Below, piece by piece: positions 10,879 to 24,300 of a DNA stretch of 64,000 nucleotides. A program made the translations under genes and the position numbers. A model generated the notes under the pieces. That model searched no databases. It worked only from the letters and a program-made list of their open reading frames with translations, and was not told the DNA's origin. Location: NCBI RefSeq assembly GCF_963675165.1, contig NC_087393.1, positions 4,859,702 to 4,923,701 on the forward strand, given 5' to 3'. The DNA comes from Halichondria panicea. Taxonomy: Eukaryota > Porifera > Demospongiae > Suberitida > Halichondriidae. Positions within the stretch are counted from its first letter, which is position 1. Each line of letters begins with the position of its first letter.

Positions 10879-11038
10879 AACAATCAATAGTATGGCTACT
10901 CGTGCAATAAGGGATTAATAGAACTCATAACAAGCACTGGCAAGGTTAATAGCAGCCTCGTGCAATTAGTATTCTTGCCATTGCTTGTTACTCGTGCTAT
11001 TAATCCCATATTGCACTCTTAGCCATACTATTAATTGG
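10879..11038. mobile_element. Foldback MITE
   Basis: Outer arms contain atagtatggctactcgtgc (left, near 10887) and its imperfect complement around 11015-11030; inner arms share gggattaatag / ctattaatccc. Centre near 10955. About 160 bp, non-coding. Confidence 0.65.
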
Positions 11039-11107
11039 TCTGCCCAAGGGTGACCTTCCCCCATGGCCCTGTATGCCATACGCCTCCCCACGTCAACTCC
11101 TATACAC

Positions 11108-14100
11108 TTACAGCATGACCACTATCTGGGCAAAAAACTCACATTTTTGCTTAATTATTAATAGATTTTTGGCACAAACCTGCTTAAGACAAGAGGTTAG
11201 ATTTTGAGCCACGTCATTTCCTGAGGTTGCCGTCAGTAGTGACTTGTAGAGCAGCTGGCCTAGTGATCGAAGAGTTGGGCGTAGGGTGTGTGGCTGACCT
11301 TTGAACTCCGAATCGAGCGACATAGATTGAAGAATCTGTACAACGTGAGTATTAACGTGACAAGGTTATATTTTTACAAGCTCTATACGCATAATGATCT
11401 AGATAGAAACCTGTTGTAAGGGAATAATTATGTCATTGCTATGCGATAATGAATTTATGGATAATTATATATTTGAGTGAGACCCCCCCTCCCCACTGCA
11501 ATGATGCATGCAAGACTAGGGAATTTCCCCCAACTGGCTGGGGGTGGGCAATGCGAGCGGCAGTTCAATACTCACCTGTTGCAAGCAGGTGACCCTGTGA
11601 AGTGGCAATATGGAGGACTTATACATATCTACACTGTGCCTGAGTAGAACCAGGCACCATGGAGACAGAATACCTACAAGCAATCAGTAACAAAACGTTT
11701 CGATTGGTATACAAGATAAATCATTTGCAATGGCTAAGAAAGATATTGTAAGCATTATAGCACAACACACATCACTTGTTATAACATCTGGGAAATGCAT
11801 TATTCAATTACACACACCTACCCACGCACACACGCACACACGCACACACACACGCACACACACACGCACACACACACATATACGCATACGCACACACACG
11901 CACACGCACACGCACATACACACACACACACACACATACACACACACACCCACGCACACACGCACATATACGCACACACACGCACACGCACCTACCCACG
12001 CACACACGCACATACGCACACACGCACATATACACACACGCACACACACACATACACACACATGCACGCACACACATGCACACATGCCTTTCTTGCACTT
12101 GTCCAGTGAATGTGAATACTTAGTGAGCTCCACAAAACAGTTGGCAGCTGCCTCAGCCACACCCACACTTCCCTGCAGTGTGTTGACATTACCCTACTAA
12201 TGTTTATGCAGGTCGACTTTATGAAAGCATCGATCTCATAAAAGCATCATACAACGGTTAGAATAGAAATGCTTATAGCAGTCGATGTATATATAACTAT
12301 TAATTTTAATTTGATTCACATACATTCACTGAGCAGTTCATGATTAGGAAGGTCAAAGTTCTCAGCTGCCTGAGAGGCTGTTGGCCCACCCCTTGGATGA
12401 TGAAGGGTGATGCCACGCCTCCTCCGGAAAATACCTTCCCCCACAGATTGAGACCAGCAACTACAGAATACATCCGTGTAAGTACATTAGAGAATAAAAG
12501 ACCCAAAGGAGGAATGTTATGAAGCTATATTAGATACTGTACTCAAAAACGAACTTTGAACTCTAGGAACCGGAGAGAGCAATGCTGACATCAAGGTATG
12601 TGCACTCAGAGGTATGTGATGGTTGACAACCTGTATTAACACGTAACTATGTTAACCACGGGCCTGAAAGGTGGTTTGTTGGCTCACATCATTTGCAGCA
12701 ATGAGAAGAGTAATAAATTCCATCACGACAGCTGATAACAAGTTGTGTGTCTAGGCAAGAAACAGAGTTACATAGTTAATTGAGAGTGTTCTTTCACACA
12801 CCTTAGCTTTGCTGTCTCTTGGCAACAGTGTAGATAGTTTGTGAAGCAGAGATTGGTTGCTCAGTAGCGAACGAACAACTGCAGTAGGTATACATGCATA
12901 TAGACTGTTTAGTGTATGTACATATACATACAGGGATATTGCTTGTATCTACTGCAGTGAAGCCTGTCTATATATGGTGGTCACCCTACCACTTATAATG
13001 CAGTCAAATTTAATGAGCCTAAAAGTTTCTAGCTAAAAAGTACATAGGCCATATATATAAATCTATTACGACCACTGCTGTGTCTGCCCAAGCAATACAC
13101 AGATTTCACTGCAACTCAATAAACTACATGACTGTAGTTATTTCTTAAAACACCAGATTATAGAATCGACCACGACACAGGGTCTTACTCTGTGAGGAGG
13201 AGGTCTGTAGCTCTACACACACGGACAGTATCTCCAGTCCACACTGGGCAATGACCCTCCCATGAGCACTAGCAGTGCTGTCCTCCAAGACCACACCCAC
13301 CCGACACACCAGATTCGCAACTGAGGGGTGGGGGGGGAATAATGAGATCTTGCCATTGTAATATGTACCATTTTTTAAGGCGTAATAATTTGGGTAACTA
13401 TTTAATTATTTAATTCCTACACTTAATGCATAATTATTGTTGAGACGTAGTATTTCTAAGGCATAATTACTTCGTACTCCATAATTATGGTGGCTTGTTT
13501 AGAGAGCTAGAGGGATTCAAGAGAGCTAGAAGAAACCAACGCACTGTGATAGGTGAGCTTAACGTCTGAAGTGATGAGATCAGCACAATCCTTGTTGTTC
13601 CGAGTCATCGCTAAGAGTTTAAGTAGAGCACCATAGGAGTCGTCTGTGGGTGGGTGGGCGGTGTGTGTGCGTGTGGGGGGGGTGCAGGTATAATAATGTC
13701 TGCATTACTCTTTACCTGGTAATGGATGAACTCTTTGTTCCAGGATAATCCTATTCAGACATGTGTACATGGTTACCCACAGCGACGAGTTCTCCTGTGT
13801 GTCAGTATATACAGCATAATTGTCATAATCATGGCCCCAGGCAACAATTCAGTGGGCTATCTAACGCTAAACTGTGGCTAAATTACCCGGGAATTGAGAA
13901 GGAGGTGCTCCAACAGTTCCGAGACAGTGGTCAGACCACCCATACCGTCATCAGAGGAGGGAGCGCTAATGAGACCCTGATGAAAATAAAACGTTAACAG
14001 CTAGCATGATCGATTAACAGTAGAGCACTAGAGGCTTAGAAAATGCCAATTTTGTCGTACCAAGACGCACTGCAGTGCCAGGTTACTGGTCTCCAGTAGC

Positions 14101-17100
14101 AACGAGAGATTCTCAGCTTGTGACTGAGACTGGTGGGCCAGGGAGATCCATTGCTGCATCTGCATGGAGAACAAACCAATGACATATAGCTTCCACATAC
14201 ACACACACAGAATGAGCAATGCAAGTGGCTACATTCATTCTTAGCGTTACCATCACAGACATACGCGCTGGCAAAACTAATAAGAGCCGCCAAATACAAA
14301 ATTACTCTTTCTAGCTAGTGTTAAATAGAGCATCTTTGAACAGCCATAACATTAATTCCGTTGGTCCCATAACGTTAATTTTATGATTTTCTGAAAGCTT
14401 AGAGAGTGGCCTTTCAGATGATTTGTTGAAACTAAATTGTTGGGCATGTTTGCATGGTTCATGACATCAATTGCTTACCCAGGCCTTAGTGATGTCGTTC
14501 CCCCCACCCCACTGACGAAGGCACCAGCTCATCAGACTGACATGAGGTACAAACAGTGAGGTTGGATCAGTCACGCGCTGCACACCTCTCGTTAGAATCG
14601 CCAGACCTGAACAAATATTTGTGTGTATACATAGTTGTCGTACATATACATACGCTCGTTAATTATATACATGTACCTGATATCCTATTAGAGCTAACGT
14701 CACTGCCATTGAGACAGGAAGGGACATCATGTGATGCAATCTGCATGAGCGAATACAAATCCTTGGTCAGGTGTGTGCGAGGATGGAGGTTATAAAGACA
14801 GACATGATTACACTCACAGCGTATAAAACGGTGATATGTGACAAGGTGGTGGGTGGAAGCAGGTGGAGGTCAGGGTTCAACGAGAGGAACATGTCCAGAG
14901 CTCTCAGCAAGTCACTTGCTGGCACCAATCTGAAAATATCATAAAGATATTCATAAACCCAACGGAATATACAGAGTGTACTTAGGGCCAGCTGCCACAG
15001 TAGAGTAAGAGCTGATTGAAGTAGCAGATGGTGTAGTAAATACATTGTTGCACATTCAAGCTATCTTACTGGTTGCCGTGTGTGTGGGCAGTGCAGAGGA
15101 GACAGAGCACTGCGGCTTGTGCCGACTGTAGACTGGAGGGAGTGGTACGTCCAGGGAGCTGGGAACGCTGAGTCAGCACTTGCAGGCAGTCCGTGGGAGC
15201 ACCTAACACCGGGTGGAGGTTAATAGGTGTACATGTAGGTTGTACATACGTATATACTTGTGTCAAAATTATCTCTGCATTATACACCGACACAAAGAAC
15301 ATACACATAGCAGTGTGCATTATGTAATGTAACACATACATAGAGACGCACCACTGAGAGAGGGTAGTGCCTGTTGGAGAGCGTCCTTGATGTAGGGAAC
15401 CCTGACATTTGAACCCTCCAGAGTCGTGCACAGCTTCACTAGCAGCTGGTCACCAACGGAGCACAGATCACTGGCCCTGCATGGCCGGAGCAATGAGTAA
15501 CATAAAGTACATAGAGCATGATATGAACGTACTTGTTACTGAAGTGAAGCATACATATCTAGCTACACCTTTGTACTTGTTTGGCCGTATCTACAGTTTG
15601 GAATATAGACTTCTAAAAATGGGTTCTATAGCTCTTAAAAAAAAGCTCTACATGTACTTGTATTGGTTGGGTAACAGTTATTCTTAATTAACCTTCAATA
15701 GAGCCGGGGAGCTTTCAATTCCAAGATAAGTTGAATGAATTCAAAAATTGGGTTCTGTAGCTCTTAAAAATAGCTCTACATACGTATTGGTTGGGTGACC
15801 AATTTCTTACCCTTCAACAGAGCCGGGGAACTTAGCTTTCAGTTCCAAGATAAGTTGAATGAACCCTGTGCCACCTGTGGCAAGAAACAAAGAGCTTAAA
15901 ATTGAGAATTGTGTACGAGATGTCATAGTAGGTAACACATACACACAATGCGTACATAAAGTCTCGGCCAATTCTCTGCCTGTCTGTGAGGTCACCAACA
16001 ACTGGAGGAGACAGTCCGCCATTGAGAGGACGGAAACACTAGGTCTAGGTGTGTCAAAATGGTCCAAGTGGAGCTGGGGGGGGGGGGTGGGGGGGGGGGG
16101 AACAGGAGCGTGTAACAATGGACTAACTTTGTGGTGATGTATTAAATGCATCTCCCATTGATGATACAGTAGAACTAAAATGTTGGCCAACTTCGAACAA
16201 AGCAATCTTAATTCTTCGGACAAAGCAATCTTAATTAGAGCTAAGATATAATAATTATGTAACAAAAGTTTTACTGGCATCACAAACCTACAGTACTGCA
16301 TGTAAATGTACCTCCCTCACCAGGAACACGGGTAGGAGAGACTCTCTCATGGCTGACAGCAAGAAGTCTCTGTCATCATTATCATCATCACCAACACACA
16401 CCACACCACCCTCCAGAGACAGTCTGTGGGACAATAAGATCCTGTTTGAAACAACAGTAGCTATCTTATGACAACACAGAATGTTGTGCTCATCCAAGCT
16501 CTGGGGACATGCAGTAACAAAAGAGCATCTTGAAAACTTTTAGTGACAATGTGCAAATATAGGGATTAAATAAACATGACTTTCAGGATTTTGCACAGTG
16601 GGTGAAAATGTGGGTTCCAAATATTAAGCAATATAAAGCTGGTGATTGACAACAGTGCAATATACTTGCTTTCAAACGGATGAAAATTAACCCGCTAACT
16701 TGCACTGAAATAAACCCTGCATCATCACACCTGCATCATCACACCAACTCACAACTAAGAAACAGAGATATGCCAACATACAGCTATTGTACATTACCTG
16801 CACACTCTTGAAAAACACTGGAAAACATTGCAAATCAGGTCTTTGGTACTAGCTGTGAAATCAACAGTTGTTTCCCTGATATCATCGGCAGAAGTCAAAG
16901 GTTGTAAGAGAGAGAGGAGGTGGGCCAAAGGAGTGAGAAAGGGTCGGAGGGGAGTGCCACTGGGGACATGCTGAGAGCTGTAGAGATTGAGTGGGGTATC
17001 GTATAAAATACAAGTATCGAATTATAAAGAGTAGCTGCATGCAATGAAAGCAGTACCTGATGAGAGCACTGAGGGCAGCAGTGGTGGGTGTGGCCAGACA

Positions 17101-19764
17101 CTCCACCTCTAGTAGAGAGGTGAGTAGATCCAAGAGGTTGTGCAGGAGGGTGGGGCTACAGAACAGGGACACACCCCTCGGCTGTCTGCATGGAGGAAAA
17201 AATAACACATGCTCACATGATGAGATAGTTGTTGTCATGCTCACCTTGTGAGTATCTTTGTTAGCAGAGTGATTCTGTGAAGGATAAATCCAATTGAGCA
17301 GTTAGACGTAGGTATAATTATACATTGCACAGTGTGTGTGGTTGACCCACCCTGACTGAGCAGACACATGATTCCTCAGTTTGAGCAAGGTGTTCAGTCC
17401 AGTCAATATCGGTTCCATACCTGGGGGGGAGGTGACACATTCCAATACCACTAACAGGGTGTCATACAGGATTTTGAAGTAGAGGGGGGAAATGAGAAAG
17501 TAACCAGAAAATGTTGCTAAAAAAAGGTCAACTGTTATTTCAATACCCAGCTATATATGGACACTCAGTCATACAACTAGTATTTGAAGGGGGGGGGATA
17601 TCCCCCCTTTCCCCCCTATAATTATGACACCTTGACTAATACACTGGATTGAGATTGTAGAAGTATTGCTTTCAGCACATTGTTAAAAAACCGATAGTCC
17701 TCAGAGATGGGTATACATTATCAGCTACATGTGTGTACATATTGATAAGATAATCAATGTGATAAGGTTATGTTCCCATGTACATTTACATGAATTGTGT
17801 AACTATGCTCTCATGTCCTCTCACCATAAACAACATGGTACTTCGTGTAGAACTCATCGATTCCAGCCAGAGAGTTGAGACAATTAAACAGAGAGCTGTG
17901 TGTGAAGATATCAACAGCATTAACTTAATTATTGTTACTCTCACTTTAATAACAGCTCAGTTTTGCTTGAAAGTGCTTCAAAGAGGAATTCTGCAAAAGC
18001 AAGCAGTATATAATTATATCAACACTAGTATACAGATTCAGGTAATTGTGAGTGAGACACAATAAAGTTAAGAGGTACAAGTATGCACGTGCCTGCAATG
18101 TCAGCACTTAAGAGTGTTCGGCCATAGTCAGGATGTGAGGTGAGTACCTCGGCTATGCACTGCACTCCTGACAGCTGGAGCAGCTCGTCTTGACTCAACA
18201 ACACCTGCACACAGACAGACAGAGATAGATGACATACTTTTCCAATCACCGAAGAGATACAATGTGAAAATCCCGTACAACAGCAAACAATCCAAACATG
18301 ATCGTATACACAGGAGACATTGTTCAACATACCCTTTTGAAAGCAGAAGCAAAAGTGGAGCCTGCATGCATGAGCATTAAAACAAGGAATAAGCAATTAT
18401 ATATGTTAAGAGATCCATGTACTACCTTTTGCATCTGCATTGAGTCTGTCAGCCTGTATCAGACACTGGGTGTATGAGTCACTCTTGAGCAAATGACGTA
18501 CCAAACCTAGGTGGGGGGGAGGCGGTGAGAGAAAAGCATTAAGAAATTATAGCAATTTTTTTCATTTTCTCACCGAGAAGGTTGATTGTTAGATCATGTG
18601 ACTTTGCAGTGGCGAGGTTAGTAGAGATGTGTCTGGCCAATCTCTGTACGAGGGAGAGGGGGAGGGAAGTGGGTGGAGTTTTCCCTGCCACCTGAACGAG
18701 GAGGTAGACAACAGAGGACTTGATCTTCTCATCGGGATAAGAGAGTCCATTGAGGAGGAAATCAAGCAGACTGCCTGAGGATGTGTGGGTGTGAGGGTGA
18801 GGGAGAGGTTCATGATCTTATGAAGGCGTTACTTGAGAAGACTTGATATGGCCACAATTTATTTTTAGTGAGAAAACACCAGCAGAAAAAATCCTTATGT
18901 ATAAAGAAGGCGAAAGTGAACTTTCTAAACGCTAATTACTAAAGATAGTTTCAATTGTCTGCAATACACTGATTCCATGATTCCTCACCATACGAGTGCA
19001 ACAGGTCAAAGGTGAGGGCGGAGTGAGAGTGGAGTAGCCGTCCCAATAGTGTGAGATGAGGGAGAGAGCTGGGTAGGTTGGGGCTCGTCAGTATCTGCAA
19101 GTGGGAGCAAGTAGATAAGATATTTCGTAAGACACTAGACTTCTTGTTACAGTACAGAAACTTTTAACCCTAACCCTAAACAGCTTACAGTTAATACAAG
19201 AGCATTTGGTGTACATATTGCAATAATAATTCTACATCATCAGTGAGATCGAGGTGGATATAGAATATTACAGATTGCACAGTTTTCTGCAGTAGTCTCC
19301 GGCTGATGTCCTGTGTCTTGGCTAGCCCCAGCAGGGTCATCAGCACTTCCAGTGAAGACTGAGCTACAGTCGCATCATGTGACTGCAGCAAACCTGCACA
19401 GCAGAAGAAAAGAAGCAGAAGACAGCGTACACAATAATTACAAGCAATGGTGAAGAGAAATGGTGTATTTCTCACCAAATAGCAGTCCACATAGATGCTC
19501 CACTACTCTTGAATCTGTGGAGAGTACAGAGAAGAAACTCTGCTCAGAGGAGTTGCACGCATGCGCAGTAGAGCTCAGGAGTGCTTGGAATTCCCCTAGA
19601 ATCTTCTTGATGTGAATGTTTAGCTCTCCTTTTGAGTGATTTTCCAGCCTCTCAGTTGCACATGCAATGCACAGCTTTGGGAAGGAGTATCCAGTCACAC
19701 ACCACACTGCACTGTGGTGTGCATGCCTTGCAGTGAGCAGAGGGCAACTAACTGCATCATCCAT
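11108..19764 (-). CDS. MEI1: MEI1 ortholog, meiotic double-strand-break formation protein
   Basis: About 28 exons, roughly 1,150 codons; vertebrate MEI1 is near 1,270. The ATG is at 19764 (MDDAVSC). Exons by eye, 5' to 3': 19764-19476, 19393-19215, 19094-18989, 18774-18574, 18506-18426, 18361-18333, 18204-18093, 17990-17945, 17895-17825, 17420-17351, 17274-17245, 17185-17057, 16977-16798, 16500-16312, 16073-15811, 15476-~15340, 15202-15070, 14929-14818, 14606-14479, 14159-14061, 13643-13564, 13320-13189, 12878-12802, 12750-12688, 12460-12324, 12172-12099, 11673-11576, 11335-11108. The product is an all-helical ARM/HEAT-like protein. Spliced blocks [39 protein letters not shown] and [19 protein letters not shown] resemble vertebrate MEI1 segments as I recall them. 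MEI1 is needed for SPO11-dependent meiotic breaks. The exon at 18093 appears to end with a GC donor. The joint between 14818 and 14606 does not keep frame as I drew it. Confidence 0.8.
11812..12085. repeat. (CA)n/(CACG)n microsatellite inside a MEI1 intron
   Basis: About 270 bp of almost unbroken alternating purine-pyrimidine (CACACA, CGCACA, TACACA) on the plus strand. It lies between the MEI1 exons at 12172-12099 and 11673-11576, just after the exon donor. It generates long reading frames on both strands that are artefacts of the repeat. Such tracts can adopt Z-DNA and are length-variable. Confidence 0.95.
15610..15870. repeat. Tandem partial-exon duplication in MEI1
   Basis: About 135 bp is repeated in tandem. 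The second copy (~15746-15870) contains the 3' end of the MEI1 exon at 15811-16073 with its donor; the first (~15610-15745) is a diverged duplicate of that exon end and the following intron. Shared landmarks are gagccgggg, agttgaatgaa and tattggttgggt. The duplicate has a weaker donor-like site and no acceptor of its own, so it is presumably intronic. Confidence 0.75.
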
Positions 19765-20400
19765 TTTCTACCACATGTGAGCTATAGCCTCGAAATCAGA
19801 TACTTTTCCACGCGTCTTGATTTCAAGGATAATGACGTTATGTCTAAAAATAGCTTAAAATTACGTCATTTCTTAATTCGCTGTGTCATCTTCGTGGGGG
19901 ACCTCAGCTATGCATAAAAGGGGTGTCTTCCTCAGCTAAAATCATCCACAGCCGATCGCAACTAGCTGCAGTGTTTCACCATCACCAGTTGTAGTCCAAG
20001 ATGACAAGTTCACCAAGGCTACCTGGTCCCCGCTTACTTCGTTCAGCCATTGTCGAAGTAAAGAGATAACCCCACTGGCCTTTGCAGTCGAGCTATGGCT
20101 GTAAGGGCATGTCTGAGCAGTTAGTATCTCAACTGAGTCTAGCTGTGAGGACACCTGAGGTGGTTAATCTCGAAGAAAACTTTCGGCTCAAAGGGCACTC
20201 TCACCATACAAGCGGCCACGCTATCACTCTACAGAGTGCTCAGTGGATGGTTGGGAGTGTCTGGAGGGCCCCATACGTTGTCCGTCTGTCTGTTGCTAGG
20301 CTACTCGTTGGTCTGGCGCAGGCAGGGGGGCAGGGCATGGAATAGATCTGTACGATCATCTTCTATAGCAGTAGCGTCGACCACCGGCACCAGATAGAAT
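19765..20400. promoter_or_regulatory. MEI1 upstream block, copy 1 of 4
   Basis: The sequence just upstream of the MEI1 ATG, repeated at 33781, 43700 (partial) and 53704. It contains paired CRE-like motifs (tgacgt near 19832, attacgtcat near 19861) and, on the plus strand, a TATA-like cataaaagggg at 19913-19923 followed by tcttcctcagc. This reads as a divergent promoter: MEI1 leftward and a short transcript rightward. A 78-codon plus-strand ATG frame (20109-20345, MSEQLVSQ start) stays open in the copies with a few changes, as does a minus-strand frame (VISLLRQWLNEVSG). I recognise neither product; conservation among recent duplicates is weak evidence of coding. Confidence 0.55.
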
Positions 20401-21383
20401 CTATAATTATAGTTCTATAGTCTGACAACAAAAGTTGTTGTGGGTTAATTTAACAAAACCTCAAGCTAGAAATCCAACACAGATAATTAGCATTTGTACA
20501 GTGACACTTATACATCATGCACACGCAAAATCTAACAGTTCATCGCCGTCACCAGTCTCGAGCAAAGGTTATGTCTAATTATGGTAGCTATATTATAGCC
20601 AGACTATAATTATATAAGCCACATGCATGCAACAATGATAATTATTGTCATTTGCTAGAACTCATTGTATGCTGTAAGATTCTATTCTTCTCCAATTTGC
20701 TTCTCATACCATTTAGAGTGTGCTGACTGCGTTTGCGTACCAGCTGGCCATGACATGCTATCAGGTTAATACTCTGACATTAAACATTTTCGTAATCATA
20801 TAATTATGTAATACCTCAAGCAAGAACCTCTTACAAGAGAGATCTCCTGGCAAAGACGGGACTAACATAAAGACTAAAATCTATTTGTGTATATATAATT
20901 ATGCTCATGCTTGCAGTTTCCACACTTTATATATTTTTTATAGAGTATAATTACACGGAATATACATTGTATAGTAATAAAGAACGATCTGCTATGAAAG
21001 TCAAACATGAAATTTATTAGGTTTGTATATGACAACGTTCATTGCATTCTTCAGATAATTCCTTCACACTCATCGGCAAACTCTGTATGTACATAATTAT
21101 ATGAGTATAGTGAAGTAAGTATATCCAAACTATATTGCTATATACAAAACACCTCATTAAATGCAGTTATAATTATTGGTAAAGTTTTTACTATACTAAA
21201 CGTATTAACATGTAGCTCCGACCATGCAGCTGGAGGAAATATGTACAGAGTGCCTATATAATAATAATTACAAGTTAGCTATTACAAACACCTATAGCCT
21301 CCTTCACAAGGCCTCAGTGTGTCCTGGGATCGAGGCTAACTAATACCAAGCTCAGTGTTACAAACATCTTCCAAGTTTTGTGA
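20401..21383. other. 3' flank of GPCR-1 with one single-copy 76-bp unit
   Basis: AT-rich, no gene. It is homologous to 27735-28130, 34385-35338 and 44310-45000, that is, to the DNA following each GPCR 3' end. At about 21283-21362 it carries a single copy of the 76-bp sequence that is expanded 34-fold at 28130-30722. Confidence 0.65.
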
Positions 21384-24300
21384 TCACACACCTGACTCTT
21401 TCTTAGACATTTCCATGGTCGAGTTGTTATTAGACTCCAGTTTCAACGAACTGTCCAAGGATGGAGAGGCAACACTGGTATTGACATTGATGAGAGTGGT
21501 ACTCTGAAATGCAAAATAATGTACAATCATGTGTCACTGTAATTAGCTATACGGTCAGATTTAAGAGTGATACCTTGATGTTTTGACGTTGATGCTTTAC
21601 CATCTTTTCCTTCCACCATTTGGAGTACGCATCCCTCACTGGCTTAGAGAGAGGTACAAAGAGTATAAAAATGGCCACTCCTTGGAATGAAACGAAGATC
21701 GTGAAGATGTACGACACTGGAAGTAGAGCAGGGATGTCGAACACCAGAACACCTGTGTTGATAATGTTACAATCAAAATCTCATGTATTATTGTTCTCGC
21801 CAGTTATCCATGTCAGTCCCATGACAGTGACCAGTGACACAGACGACTTCAACCAAGAACTGTATCAGAAATACATACTTCAAACAATGCATAATTTGTG
21901 TCTGTATCATATCCACATACCTCATTTCCTGCCGCTTCCCTTGCCTCTTTTGGTGTCTACATATGATAACTATTGCCATGATAAAGAAGCCAACATTCAC
22001 CAAGAGAATAATCACCACTGGCACGATGAACGTCAGAATAAAATTAGTGTTGGAGTTCAACCAGCAGCTGCAAGCACATGCTATTATAAGACAGTGTAAA
22101 TAGTTATCGTCTCTATAATAATATAGGCAGACATAACCAGAGTGATAATGCATGCACTTGTGTTACGCCTCTTATTTTTTAGATCCCACTTGTGTGTGTT
22201 TAGCAGGGAATTATGAGCCATAATCTCATAGTTTCCCAGGGAATTATAAGCTTGAGGGTATAAAGTACAAGTATAATTTTTTTGAATGCACAGAAATGAT
22301 AATAAAGCTGTAGCTAGCTGCATGATAATTAGCTATGGCTGTTTAGTTTTTTCACTACCAGTTTCTATAGCGTTTGCTGGGTTGATGGTAGTGTTCACCA
22401 GTATCTTTTCTTGTCTCTACGAGGAACACTAAGAGCCAATGATTATAACAGTTCTGGGTGCATTGTCACAAGCATGAAAGCATGTCTTCAACTTGTAGCA
22501 TTTGTCAACTTCGTCCTTCTGTTTCTATCCTGCAGCCATGTTTCAAACAGTAGACTCCTGTGTCTTTTTGGGAATGATAGTGCACTGTAGCATTGCTGCA
22601 AGCTGTCTTGCTAGCTAGCCGTACATATCAGAACAGTTTACTGAGCTGGGGGTGGGGCTTGAGTGCAGAGAAAAGAGGAGGCTGGGCTCATTTGTTGCAG
22701 AGTGCTTCCTGCACAAGGTGGAGTCACTAGTTTTCCATTCCAATATGTAAGGCCAATGAAAGGTTATTTAGCAGAGAAGCAGAAATCATCTAGCTTGTCA
22801 AAACAGGACATTTTCAAAAATAAAGCTGTTGCTAAGGCTTGCTACTTTTATAGATACACTTTTTGCCTGAGGCAGCATGAAAAGTGGGATCTAAATCAGT
22901 TAGCACATGTGCATTCGGTATCTATGGTTATAGTGTCCCTCATCCCTCGGGCAAAGCCCTCGTGATATGGGACACTATAACACATAGATACCTCATGCCT
23001 ATGTACTATCTATAACATAGCACCTCTGTCACAAAACTTAAAATTCTGTATAATCAACATAAATATCTACACGTATAATTATATGCATACTTCGGTCTCG
23101 ATAAGAGAGCGACTGAACTAACACTATGGGAGTGGCTGCATGTATGTGTGTATGGTATGCATGGGAACAGGAAAAGCACTCTTGATGAGAATTAACTCAC
23201 ACTATGGTGGTTGTATTGCTGTTGATCAGCTGGTAGCCATAGCTATCCTCCAAGCCAGATAGAGCAAAGCCCAACGGAATACAGAGGGCCATGTACAGTA
23301 CAGGGGTACCTATATAGAGATAACATGAACACGATATCAAGTCTATTTGAATACAGCATACCATAGCTGACAATAGTGAAGCCGACAATGTACTCCCGTT
23401 CATGCTCTTTTACGAAGACTTTGACGAGGACCAGATACAAGACCACCCCCTCCATGAGCATCCACATGAAGGACACCAGTAACAAGTAGTGCATGAGAAC
23501 TGCTACTGTCCGACAACCAGGATCCACCACACCCCCTCCCCCGTGAGGGGTTACCCCACTCACAAACATCAGCTGTGCCAGAATTAGACTCGCACACAAG
23601 TTGATGTGGATGTAGTTACGCATATTCCAGAGAGACCTGCACAACCACTAGGATATGCCCATGGAATAATTCCCTCTCATATTTTCCCAGACATTTTTAG
23701 TAATGATATTGTAGATAATTTTGTTTGGAGTCAAAAAACTAGTTAAAAGTTAGTTAAGATAGGAGAGTAGATGCTCAGCTTAGTATTTGCACACCTTAAT
23801 GTTATAAAACGGGTAATATTAGCGAATTTTAGCGATTTTGTAATTAATGGAAAATGGTATACACTTTTGAGAGTATGCTAAAGCAAAAGCTAGCCTTATA
23901 TATAACGACGCTGTCAGTAAGAAGAGCAGTCATAATTATAGTTACCTTAGGTATACCAATGCTACAATGGTTGCTAGCATGGCTAGTACAGAGAGTGATA
24001 CACCAATGTAGCCAATCAGTCCCAGTACGAATGCATGCACACCTCCCACTATGGGCTGAGAGCTGAGGAGAATGGCAAAGTTAGTGAGATGTGTGCACTC
24101 GCACACAGTGTGTGTGGAGTTAGAGAGATTGTCATTTCTCTCACAGCCAGTAGTATTCCATCTTCCATTGACTAGCTGAGACTCACTGCACGAAATTATT
24201 TACAGTTAATTATAATTTTTTGGTTATAGGTTATATAGCCATAATTATAATACAGCAATGTTTAGAAGTGATTGTTGGGAGGCTTCTATCTTCTTCTATC

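Larger units (their letters stand above)
9486..11107. other. Repeat-rich intergenic region
   Basis: No gene supported. It contains three degenerate ~50-bp tandem copies of a segment ending in the CCGCTATACGGTA MITE terminus (about 10080-10205), the perfect hairpin at 10739-10791 and the foldback at 10879-11038. The MEI1 3' end lies to its right on the minus strand. Confidence 0.6.

Noticed and set aside
11730..12200. Long His/Thr or Cys/Val-rich frames on both strands
   Set aside because: Translation of the CA/CG microsatellite; the true signal is an intron between MEI1 exons.
19163..19181. Telomere-like aaccctaaccctaaac
   Set aside because: Only two units, inside a MEI1 intron; chance or tiny interstitial remnant.
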